Positions 45,587 to 54,303 of a stretch of DNA of 64,000 nucleotides are shown here, in pieces. The notes below the pieces were generated by a model, which was given only the letters and a program-made list of their open reading frames with translations, searched no databases and was not told where the DNA came from. Origin of the DNA: Adiantum capillus-veneris (taxonomy: Eukaryota; Streptophyta; Polypodiopsida; Polypodiales; Pteridaceae); the NCBI GenBank assembly GCA_014529385.2, contig CM043966.1:107628587-107692586 (forward strand). The letters run 5' to 3'. Both the position numbers and the translations under genes were made by a program. Numbering within the stretch: the stretch's first letter is position 1; each line of letters opens with the position of its first letter.

Positions 45587-46262
45587 CGCAACAAACTATG
45601 ATTGTACACCCATAAAAAAGAGACAAAACCACCACAGCACAAGACATATAATTCTAAGTGGAAACATGCATCACCTCCCACAATTTTTTCTGATAGTTCT
45701 GAGGAGAAACTGATTACTTGACTCAAGAGGTGGTACATTTGATTACAATGGAAAATGCTGTTGGGAAGAACCTCTAAATAGAGTTAAGCGTGTCGGAATG
45801 GTTCTATGTTCAACTTGCATAGCATTTGATGCTGGGAATGAGGGAGGCACTGCCCTTTTCAAGTACAAAATGCAACATTGGAGCGAATTATAGACAGGAA
45901 ATAATAATCCTTCCTTTTTGTGTTGGGCAGGTTTTTCATCACGATGCGAACTCTTTGAAAGAGACCAACATATCTACACAATCTCCTACACTAGGATTGC
46001 TATACCTAAATGTTACCTTCCCACAAAGAGCATTTTCTGACACTTTGTTCACCTAAAGAAAGAGAGCTCTATGCTTACACTATTGTCTTCCCAAGGTGTG
46101 TTAGATGCTTAGTCCATATGGTACACGCAACTGTGTTATGTTCTATGAGGAATACAAAAGGCCAGAAACATGCCTCTTCAAGACTTTCATGGCCGCTGCA
46201 CTCGCGCACCAACCCTCGATCATTGCAAGAGTTGAGAGCGTGAGTTGTGCATGTCTGCCTTG
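45582..46262. other. Downstream flank of the MRG gene
   Basis: No supported gene. The part nearest 46,262 is probably the 3' UTR of the MRG transcript. Short plus-strand frames (45,826-46,056; 46,010-46,344) overlap it by chance. Confidence 0.45.
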
Positions 46263-46359
46263 TCAGGAATGCAGTTCCTTTGCTTCGTCTACCCCAATAT
46301 CAACCTTCGGCCCATCATATGTGGACAAAAAGAAGACACTCTGATTTTTTTGCAGGTAC
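46263..46359 (-). CDS. MRG-domain protein, last coding exon
   Basis: The exon starts after acceptor TTTCTGACTAG and completes a Lys codon split with the previous exon (AA|G). It encodes YLQKNQSVFFLSTYDG and 15 further residues, then TGA at 46,263-46,265. The LQKNQS.FF block is the conserved C-terminus of the MRG fold, so the protein ends where the family normally ends. Confidence 0.85.
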
Positions 46360-46450
46360 CTAGTCAGAAAGAGCAGACATCTCATTATTAGCTCTAACCT
46401 TGAATGCGCACGTATAGCATCCGCTCATGAAAGTGCATTTGCTTACATAC

Positions 46451-46535
46451 TTGAGAAAATCCGCCAACTTCTGTTGTAATTGCGAAAGAGCATCATCCTC
46501 CATGTTTGTGTAGACTAGTAGCTCAGGCAATTTAA
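46451..46535 (-). CDS. MRG-domain protein, penultimate exon
   Basis: Acceptor CTTTCTCAG, donor CTCAA|GTATGT. It joins the preceding exon in phase 1 (G|TT gives Val) and the next in phase 2. It encodes KLPELLVYTNMEDDALSQ and LQQKLADFL, the helix pair of the MRG domain. Confidence 0.85.
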
Positions 46536-46640
46536 CTGAGAAAGTTGAAAAGAATGTACTGCATACAGTCAGCTCCAGCTTCCCATTGAAACAAGCCGTC
46601 TATGCTTTAGCAGAACATCAAGCTAAAAGAAAACATTTAC

Positions 46641-46816
46641 CAAATAGGCGCAGAAGGTGTTCTGCACCATACACAGAAGAGGGAGCAATAGTGCTATTTT
46701 CTGGCACATGTTCGAGAAACTGTGCTCGTTCTGGCTTATAAAGAAGCATTGCAGGTAGAGATTTGTCGAAGTATGTGCGTAAGCCATTCAAGATCTCCAC
46801 AAGGGCATCACCAACG
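46641..46816 (-). CDS. MRG-domain protein, central exon
   Basis: The exon encodes 58 codons with the most diagnostic MRG blocks: VEILNGLRTYFDKSLPAMLL, YKPERAQFLEH and SSVYGAEHLLRLF. The acceptor is GAGTGCAG and the donor TTTG|GTAAAT, both phase-consistent with neighbours (GT|C gives Val; G|TT gives Val). MRG/MORF4-like proteins bind methylated H3K36 through an N-terminal chromodomain, and in plants recruit histone acetyltransferases via the MRG domain. This exon belongs to the acetyltransferase-interacting part. Confidence 0.9.
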
Positions 46817-47475
46817 CTGCACTCAAAAGTTTGGCCCATTAATGAAGCCAACAGAGAGGTAAACCTGATTAGGCAACCTAAAATGGACAGCAAAAAGGTT
46901 GGGTCTCTGCAAGAATTTTGCAACTTGATTTTGGTCCAAAGCATTCTCTGCATTAAGAACCATTCACATTAAAAACATGAGACACCCTGGCATCAGAGGC
47001 TACCTGAAACTCACGTGTGAGTCTGATCTCTAAAATAGGAACCTGAGCAGGGAGTAAATTCTTTAAAAAAGGGAGTCTTAGTTTGATAGTTGCCAAGGAA
47101 CTCGTTTCTTTCGATCAAGAAGCTTACGAATGTTTCGAAACTTCTCTTGAACATTTCAAAGGCAAATATGTTCCAACTTCTAACAGTGTCTTAAGTCGCA
47201 CGGTCTTGTTCATATGTTAGTTTCATTTAAGTTTACAACTTCAAAGTGAGTTTTAGAATCTCCTAGACTTTTCATGTTGATTTGTGTGTACATGTGTAAA
47301 GAGGGCCTATTTTAGCCAATGGACTCAAAACACCTCCCAGTTTGACAAGGCAATAAAATCAAACTTATGTAATTGTTTTCCTCATTACTGCTGCAGATGC
47401 GCCAGTCAATACCCCCCACCATTAATATCATATGTAAATTTGTAATGCATGCAATACAAAGTTCTTATCACTTAC
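46817..47475 (-). other. MRG intron (659 bp)
   Basis: Intron between the donor at 47,475 (GTAAGT) and the acceptor ending at 46,817. No repeat or nested gene is seen. Confidence 0.8.
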
Positions 47476-47555
47476 ACTCCATCCTGTTTTGTCTTGAACT
47501 CCAGATATTTCTTTAAAATATCATCCACTGTAGGATGCCGTGGAAGCTTTATCAA
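47476..47555 (-). CDS. MRG-domain protein, exon starting the MRG fold
   Basis: Acceptor GATTTGCAG, donor GGAGT|GTAAGT. The 80-bp exon encodes LIKLPRHPTVDDILKKYLEF and KTKQDG, the first helix of the MRG fold. The preceding exons (expected WE-x-V/I-T-x-Q segment and the chromodomain) were not found between 47,556 and 49,700. They may lie beyond the LINE and gypsy insertions to the right, or the gene may be partial. Confidence 0.9.
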
Positions 47556-48529
47556 CTGCAAATCATCGGTTTAAGATTTGAACTTACATAATGAGATGAG
47601 AAAGAGGAAAAAGCAGCATTAGCACAACTCTTTGAAGTGAAAAGTACGAAGATCGAGAGTATAGGCAAACACAAAATCAGAAGCAAACGCAAGACCTTGT
47701 CTCAAAAAATGCTTATGTTTGAAAGCAACAATGAATTTAAACTTTAATGAAGGAAGCAACACAGGTATATCAAAAAGGAAACTGAAACTATATTGAGTAC
47801 AACTAAACTTACTAGTTGTAGATTTGAACTGACCTTAACAATCTTCTTCGAAACAATCAAATTTAGAGAGCATTGAAACCATAAAAATAAGATGGAGAAG
47901 GCATATATTGAAGGCAAAGTCAAGAATAGCTACAAAACCACACAAATTTACATGATTTATGATTGTTTTAAACGTTTTTTTTTTAAATCAGCAATGCATA
48001 AAGTACGATCAATGAAATATTTTGGAAAATCTTAAGATCTAAAAGGTGAAATAAAATCTGATGCAACATTGGTTGTGCCACCACACAAATATTGCTATTT
48101 CTGCATATTTTGTAAACATGAAGTTCATAGAATTCTTATGCACATTAATATTGCTATTTCTGCATGTTCCGTAAACATGAAATTAACAAAATTCTTTGGT
48201 GCAACTGGCGCTCAGTTTGACTCTCCCTTGTTGGTAGGGTTGTGGTGGCCGCCAGTTGCTTTGGTGACGATGTGGTACATCACTTCTTATTAGACCTTTT
48301 GGAATTCTTGCATGGGCCATGATGCAACAAAACACCCTAGAGTTATGACTGGTCTAATGGGTGGCGTAGCTTTTCTAACCTCAGACACAATGATTTTCTG
48401 GTTGTTTTGCTACATGTTCTCCATGAATGCAAGAGAAGATTAATTAGCAGCTGGCAAAGATGATAAAAAAAGTACTTATGGCTATGCTCCAGGTTATGTA
48501 GCAATTGTTGTACATACAGCTATGAAAGC
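47556..48529. other. Likely intron sequence of the MRG gene; no gene seen
   Basis: AT-rich sequence without recognised exons. A phrase TATTGCTATTTCTGCAT occurs twice (about 48,088 and 48,149) as part of a ~60-bp degenerate duplication. The 74-codon frame at 48,069-48,293 has no family motif. Confidence 0.5.
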
Positions 48530-48840
48530 TTGATTATACAAAATCTTGCAGATAATTATCAGGACCTTTCTATGGTCTGGCAAGGAAGGACAGTCTACAT
48601 GCTCGAAGATAACCTGGGCTGTCATCATTTTATCCACATCAGAGGGTGGTCTTGGGCCCATAGATCCTGCTTTTCAGAGTCAGGCCCTGAATTCACTGTT
48701 CGCGATCTCTTCCTCAGTAACCTTGGAGGAGGTTCTTCCTAGCAGGAATCAGGCTCAAATTTCCCTAATAGAGGCCCATGGCGCCATGAGATTTATTGGA
48801 TTTTCACAAAGACGTGCAAGTTTGCCTTGAGCTGGGGATA
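48530..48840 (+). pseudogene. Fragment of a LINE ORF2 C-terminal region (different family)
   Basis: The plus-strand frame RTFLWSGKEGQSTCSKITWA followed by EGGLGPIDPAFQSQAL matches the conserved FLWSG...W...P.SEGGLG...D block downstream of the RT in plant L1 elements. The surrounding 48,300-49,600 contains no longer continuous coding blocks, though similar decayed sequence probably extends to about 49,600. Confidence 0.65.
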
Positions 48841-49690
48841 GAACAACAGATTTGCAATGCGCTTGTTTAGAGCCATAAAGTGTCCTGCTTCAACAAAAGT
48901 CTTCTTGCATGGAGGAGAAACATCATAAGCCTCACTGATTTGGAACCCCTTGCTACGCAGCAAGCATGGTAATATGTTACGCAGTTGTCTATATGTAGCT
49001 TGCAGTCTTAAGGCAGTTGCACCTGCACACAGTTATGGAGAGTGGGTTTGCTTTTGTAGCATGCCTGAGGATGTTCAATAGCACACATTGAGCCTTCTTC
49101 AAAAAGGGCTGACTACAATGCAACACATCGTGGCAGCACTCCCAACAACTGGTATATAACTTTGGAGCTTCATGCCCTATCTTGAATGAGAGCTTTCACG
49201 GAGATAGAGGTGCTGATTGCATTCAAAGCATGTACAGAAGATGAGGAAGGGTGTTTCTTCTCTGAGGTAGCTTGCTCATGTTCAACGAAAAACAATCTTG
49301 ACAGAGTGGCACCTCAAAGGATTAGAGTTGTGGCAATAGTAGCACGGTAATAGTTCCTCGCTCCTAATTCTAAAGCGGCTGTTGAAGAGGATTAGATGTT
49401 GTGGGATTTCAAGGCTCAACCTCTAGCAAAGCTACAATGGGACGATGGCAGAAATACAAATATCATATTAAATGGAGAGTGGCTGTGGTGGTATCCTCTT
49501 GCCTCTCCCCACAAACCTGTGGTTTCTTTTTCCATTGCACGCCTTGGATGACGCATCCTAATGCTGGATGCAAGTTGTGCTGCATCTAGTAAGTGAGTGT
49601 CCTCTCCACCTCATGTTACAGGCTTGGACACTCCAATCGAGAAATCAATAGCAACACATGAACAAAATCTGCAAATAACTGAATTTGAAT
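48841..49690. other. Probable decayed LINE 3' region
   Basis: No reading frame of note. The 62-codon frame 49,401-49,589 contains spaced Cys/His (CGFFFHCTP... GCKLC) and could be a remnant of a zf-RVT-type module, but this is weak. Confidence 0.3.
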
Positions 49691-49951
49691 AGAGAGAGAG
49701 GGAGAGAGAGAGAGAGAAAGAAAGAAAGAAAGAAAGATTTTTAACGTCTGTCAGGCCGAAATCGGCCTATGAGACAAATCAAATGTACATGGTGTGTATG
49801 TCATCCGTCTATCGGAAAGACAAATGAACTGAACAAAACTGAACTGAAAGTAGGTAGTGGGGTATCTGAGGAGGGATGGAGCTCTATCTCTAGGGGTATA
49901 TGCATGTCTATATGCTCAAGGTAGTACAATCATGAGAATGCATCAAGCTAT

Positions 49952-52168
49952 CTAGCTCCATCCTGTACTAATGGGGGGATGTAAGATGTGGTACATGGGC
50001 GGGTCTGGTGCCAAGGCTACCCGGATGAAAGCTGTCGGGTCGGCCCTCATCTGGGCCACTCGCTCCTCAGTGGCACGGCGCTCCCGGGCTCGGATCTCCT
50101 CGATCTGTCGGTGGTGGGAGCTCGCGCCCCTGTAGCCTGTGACTCGTGGTCGTCGTCTAGCTCGGCTCACCTCCACCTCTGGGAGTGTCACTCCCCTCTG
50201 AGTGTCTGGTGAGGGAGGGGCGGCAATCCTCTGAAAGAAGTCTGTGAGCTGCGACTGTCTCCCCTCTGTCTGTGTAGCTGTGTGTAGCTGCAGTAGTGTG
50301 TCCCGATGGCTCTGTATTTCTAGTAAGAACCGTCCGAGCTGTCTCTGATCTCGAGAGTCCATGATCTCTCGGAGAGTGGGCTGTCCTCTGAATAAGGCCT
50401 CATACCTGCCTCTGATCTCAGTGTATGCTCTGCATCTACATACAAAGTGCTCCTCACTCTCCACCTCCTCTGTGCAGGCTCTGCAGACTCGCTCCTCCCT
50501 GGGAACACCAGTATGTCTCCCGATCTCAATCTCTAACCTGTGTGAAGCCACTCTCAGCTGACCAATCGCCACCCGTGAGCTATGTGGCATGTATGTGTCC
50601 ATGTAGCGTGGTCTCTGTATGAACCCCCCAGACAATATGGTGAGAAACTGGTCTCTGTAATCTGACATCCTCGTCCCCAAGCCAGGTGACTCCCAGACTC
50701 TCCTAGTGTATAGCTGCCACAGATCCTGTCTCAATACCAAGTTCCTCTCACTGCGAGAGAGGTGAACATATGGTGAGTGGGGGTCGTACTGGAATGGTGG
50801 TAGGCTCTCCATGTCAAGACCGTATCCCTCAAACCATGCTCTGACCTGTGAGTACCATGCTCTCTCATGCCCACTCTCTGATAGCTGTATAGCTGCCTCA
50901 AACGCTCTACGAGGAAGTCTGTCAGGAGGTAGCTCTCTCATCCTCTGGATGAAGCAGACTGTCTGGAATAGTGCCTCTACCACCATAGGTGGTGTGGCGA
51001 GCTCGGCTCTAATAATGTCATGTGGCACTGTCTTCTTGCTGCGGAGCAAGCGTGAGATCATACATACCTGTGGCCTCTCAAGCTGTGTCCACTGGTCAGC
51101 TGTCAATCCTGGTGCCCATACTGCCGCCGAGTACATCAAGGCCGGGGTGACTAAGGTGTCGAAAAGCCACCCCTTCGTGCGGGGTTCCTGAAAGTGTGCC
51201 TGGTGGCATCTCCGCTCTAACATGGCCAGAGCTGCATATCCTCGGGTGAGCCTGTTAGCAACAGCCTGCCTCATAGTGAAGGGTCCTGGTAGGCTGGTGA
51301 ATGTGATGCCAAGGTAGACATAGGAGGTGACTACATCAACCTGTCCTCCTGCTGCTGTGAAGGTGGCAGCGCTCCTCACTGCACTGGATGTGTGAAAGAT
51401 CATAACCTTGGTTTTGCCAAGGTTCACAGTCAGCCCCCTGTGTGTGCTGAATTCGTCCAAGGCCTCAAGATGGCGTTGCAAGCCCTCGGGTGACTCTGAA
51501 ATCAACACAATATCATCAGCATATAACATGATGTGGACCGGAGTACCTGCCAAGTCGCTCCCCTCTCCTCCTGCTCGCAGTATGTAGTCGGAGATCTCGT
51601 CGATGTAGAGCCCAAAGAGTGTCGGGGAGAGTGGGCATCCTTGCTTAACACCGATGGTGCTAGCAATGGTCTCTGAAAAACCGCCTGGGCAACGAACTCG
51701 ACCCGTCACCTTCTCGTAGAGAGCATATATGGCCCAAATCATCTCTGCTGGTACCCCAATGCTGTGAAGGCGCTGGAAGAGTCTCTCGCGTGGGACTGTG
51801 TCAAAGGCCTTGCGGAAATCCACAAAGCAGCAGTAAAGCCTCTTCTTCCGCGCCTTTGCCCCATCAATGAGGTAGCGCAGAACGAAGATGTGATCAGTGG
51901 TGGAGAAAGCTCGTCTGAAACCTGCCTGGCCTGGAGCTCGTAAACCCTCGATCTCTGCGTAGCAGCTGAGCTGTGCCTCAAGTACTGCTCCATATAGCTT
52001 GGCCATCGTGTGGCCAATCATGATAGTCCTGTAGTTCCCTAGGTCCAGGGTGTCGCCAGATTTGTGGATAGGCACTATGGTGTGCTGTGTCCACTCCTCT
52101 GGGAAGCCCTCCCCTATAGCCCGGTTGAAGACATGTGCAATCAACGGGGCTATAGTGGATGTGCTCAC
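49952..52168 (-). CDS. LINE ORF2: reverse transcriptase and C-terminal zinc motif
   Basis: This is the longest open frame in the window (738 codons). RT blocks: HTIVPIHKSGDTLDLGNYRT, GFRRAFSTTDHIF, CCFVDFRKAFDTVP (motif A), IGVKQGCPLSPTLFGLYIDE (motif B), HIMLYADDIVLISESPEGLQ (catalytic YADD), VNLGKTKVMIF and YVYLGITFTS. A C-terminal CCHC-like motif, CRACTEEVESEEHFVCRC, follows, then an Arg-rich tail. It is continuous with the endonuclease frame except for one frameshift at about 52,150-52,190. The enzyme copies LINE RNA at a nicked target. Confidence 0.9.
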   Translation of the reverse strand: MSTSTIAPLIAHVFNRAIGEGFPEEWTQHTIVPIHKSGDTLDLGNYRTIMIGHTMAKLYGAVLEAQLSCYAEIEGLRAPGQAGFRRAFSTTDHIFVLRYLIDGAKARKKRLYCCFVDFRKAFDTVPRERLFQRLHSIGVPAEMIWAIYALYEKVTGRVRCPGGFSETIASTIGVKQGCPLSPTLFGLYIDEISDYILRAGGEGSDLAGTPVHIMLYADDIVLISESPEGLQRHLEALDEFSTHRGLTVNLGKTKVMIFHTSSAVRSAATFTAAGGQVDVVTSYVYLGITFTSLPGPFTMRQAVANRLTRGYAALAMLERRCHQAHFQEPRTKGWLFDTLVTPALMYSAAVWAPGLTADQWTQLERPQVCMISRLLRSKKTVPHDIIRAELATPPMVVEALFQTVCFIQRMRELPPDRLPRRAFEAAIQLSESGHERAWYSQVRAWFEGYGLDMESLPPFQYDPHSPYVHLSRSERNLVLRQDLWQLYTRRVWESPGLGTRMSDYRDQFLTILSGGFIQRPRYMDTYMPHSSRVAIGQLRVASHRLEIEIGRHTGVPREERVCRACTEEVESEEHFVCRCRAYTEIRGRYEALFRGQPTLREIMDSRDQRQLGRFLLEIQSHRDTLLQLHTATQTEGRQSQLTDFFQRIAAPPSPDTQRGVTLPEVEVSRARRRPRVTGYRGASSHHRQIEEIRARERRATEERVAQMRADPTAFIRVALAPDPPMYHILHPPISTGWS

Positions 52169-53780
52169 TCTGTAATCCAGTATGGTCAGCTGATCGTCTG
52201 TGCTGCATGCGGCGTATGGCCCTCTCTACCATCTCTGCTATAAAGGAGGAGGAGCACGTGGGGCGTGGCTCGTGTGGCTGTGGGATAGGAGGCTGCCCTG
52301 GCACCTCGTAAAGTCGCTCTGCATAATCATGCCATATCTCTGGATCCTCAATAGCTGTAGTCGGACGTGGCTCGCGCAGGGTGCGCCATGCCGTCGCGCT
52401 ATCCATGCTCATGAATAGGCGGTATAGCTCAAGCTCCTGTGCCTCTTCGAATGCTCGCCGCTTTTGGCATGTCAGCGTCTTCATATGCCGTCTGGCCTCT
52501 CTCTCTGTGATCTCTCCTAAGGCTCGCCGTGCACGGAGGCGTCGGTATAGCTCTCTGCATTCATCATCATACCAGCAGTTCTGAGGCATAGTCCCGGGGG
52601 GGGGAGTGCGTCCTGTGTGAGTGGTGTGTGGAAAAGAGCTAATAGCTGAAGTGTGGAGAACGGAAGAGATATGTGATGTGAGAACTGAGAGTGGTGTGGA
52701 TGGGTGGAGGAGGCATAGGCCATGCTCGACCTCGGCCGAGTAAAGAGAGGCTAGCTCATGTGTGAAATGGATGGTGGTGTGTGGAGTGTGTGCTGTGGAG
52801 CTGTGTGGGATGGTATCTCCGGTGATGGAGAAAGAGAGGTATGTGTGGTCGGCTCCGATGGGTATGGGTGGAATGGTGAAGGATGTGATAAGGTGTGTAG
52901 CCTCCCTGGGTCCCAGAATATAGTCGACTGTACTCCCCCCTCCCTCTGCAACTCCATGTGGCATACAAGTCAGGCCCCCTGAGGTGGGCCACTGGACCAT
53001 CCCGTTATAAATAACGAGACGGTGCTGGGAGCCAAGTCGAAGTAGATGTCGTCCGTAGGCTGTGACTGGAGCTCTGTCTGCTGTATCTCTCACTTCATCT
53101 AGAGTGTGTAGTGCCTCTGGGTCCTCGTGGTCATATGCCTCACACTGCTCACTGCGCGTACGAGCATTGAAGTCTCCCATAAGGAAGACTTCACCCAGTG
53201 TGGAGTACTCCATAATCTCCTCCGTGAGGCATGCGTACGGTGACTCCTGCTCAATAGGGGCGAATCTCGAGCCTGTGGGAGCAAAGTAGCAAAGGGCAAT
53301 GTAGACGATCCTGTCTCGTGAGAGCTCGAGGCGAATCCACATGTAGCAGGCCTGTGGGTCCCGGGCAACAATCTGTAGTCTGCTGTGAAGCCCCTGTCTA
53401 AAGAGTATGGCCACTCCTCCTGAGCCGCGAGTGGTGTGCTGGCACATACATCCCCAATGTAGAGACTCCCACTGGAATCCATGTATCCGTGGTAACCCTC
53501 TCTCTGGGCTCTCGTGTGTCTCTGTAAGTAGAATGATGTCTCGACCTCTCATCACCTCCTCAAGTCTCTCTGGGTGTGTCCATAGGTCTCCATTGCAATT
53601 CCAAACCGTGAATCTCCTCGTGTGTCCCACAGGCCGCGAGTCCCTATGCGATGGTCTTGCCATCAATGATAACCCTACCATCTCGATATACTGCCTTCTT
53701 CCCTTCTTTGCGGGCTTGGTGGACTCTAGGCATGCACGCGCGACGGTGATCTTGTTGCATCTTTGTGAGGTCGTCATCAA
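52169..53780 (-). CDS. LINE ORF2: apurinic-type endonuclease
   Basis: The frame begins upstream of VGHTRRFTVWNCNGDLW (motif I, catalytic Asn), then ILLTETHES (catalytic Glu), IVYIALCYFAPTGSRF, EVFLMGDFNARTRSEQ (GDFNA), GGSTVDYILGP and IGADHTYLSFS (SDH-like, Ser replaced by Ala). The linker NCWYDDECRELYRRLRARRA leads to the RT. It overlaps the RT frame by about 190 bp because of the frameshift. The 5' part overlaps the end of ORF1. Confidence 0.85.
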
Positions 53781-54303
53781 GATAAATCGGGGGGCCTTCT
53801 AGCCCTCTCAAGATGACCCTCTTTCGGAGGAAAGAAGTTCGAGACTCCTCGGAGGCGAATTGGAGGATGAGAGCTCTCTTCTTTGGATCTTTGCCGGCTC
53901 TCCAAACTTTGGAGAAAGGGATCTCTTCTTCCTTGTATCCCACTTTCTTGCATAAAGCTTTCCCATCGCTCTCAGGTGTAGACCCTTCTTCTTCTTTGAT
54001 GCCGGTCACTCGCACATTGAGACGGCGAGCTTGTCACATCTTCTCCTCCTCGATGGTTGTGTGTACGATGAGTACCTCATCTTTTTGGGCTTCCTCTCTT
54101 GCTACCTTCTTGATGTTCTTTTTGACCACTTCGACCCATCCTTCTTTGGTGGCCTCTAATTTGTCCTCAATGCTTGCGGTGAGGGCTTTGGTGATCTCCT
54201 CCTTGAGGGCTTCCTTAGCCTCCTGTTTAATCTCGCCTTCCTCGGGGGTGAGGGATGTGATGGAAGCATGAAGGAGATCGATTATGCGGTGTATCTGATA
54301 CAA
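53644..54303 (-). pseudogene. LINE ORF1 with one in-frame TGA
   Basis: The first part (MYQIHRIIDLLHASITSL, then a Lys/Glu-rich coil) runs to TGA at 54,034-54,036. The frame continues with QARRLNVRVTGIKEEEG, PFSKVWRAGKDPKKRALILQ, FLRKRVILRGLEG, PIYLDDDLTK and AVYRDGRVIIDGKTIA, the RRM-like and C-terminal parts of L1 ORF1. The stop could be a CGA-to-TGA change. The coil is shorter than in the LINE at 44 kb, so the 5' end is probably truncated. Confidence 0.75.

Larger units (their letters stand above)
49691..54303 (-). mobile_element. Nearly intact LINE (L1-like), minus strand
   Basis: Order on the minus strand: ORF1 (54,303-53,644), ORF2 endonuclease (53,780-~52,160), RT plus C-terminal zinc motif (52,168-49,952), 3' UTR ending in a hairpin (AGGCCGAAATCGGCCT at 49,753-49,768), TTAAAAATC and a (TTTC)n(CT)n tail at about 49,689-49,735. 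Only one stop in ORF1 and one frameshift in ORF2 are visible. The 5' end abuts the 3' end of another LINE at ~54,300. Confidence 0.85.
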
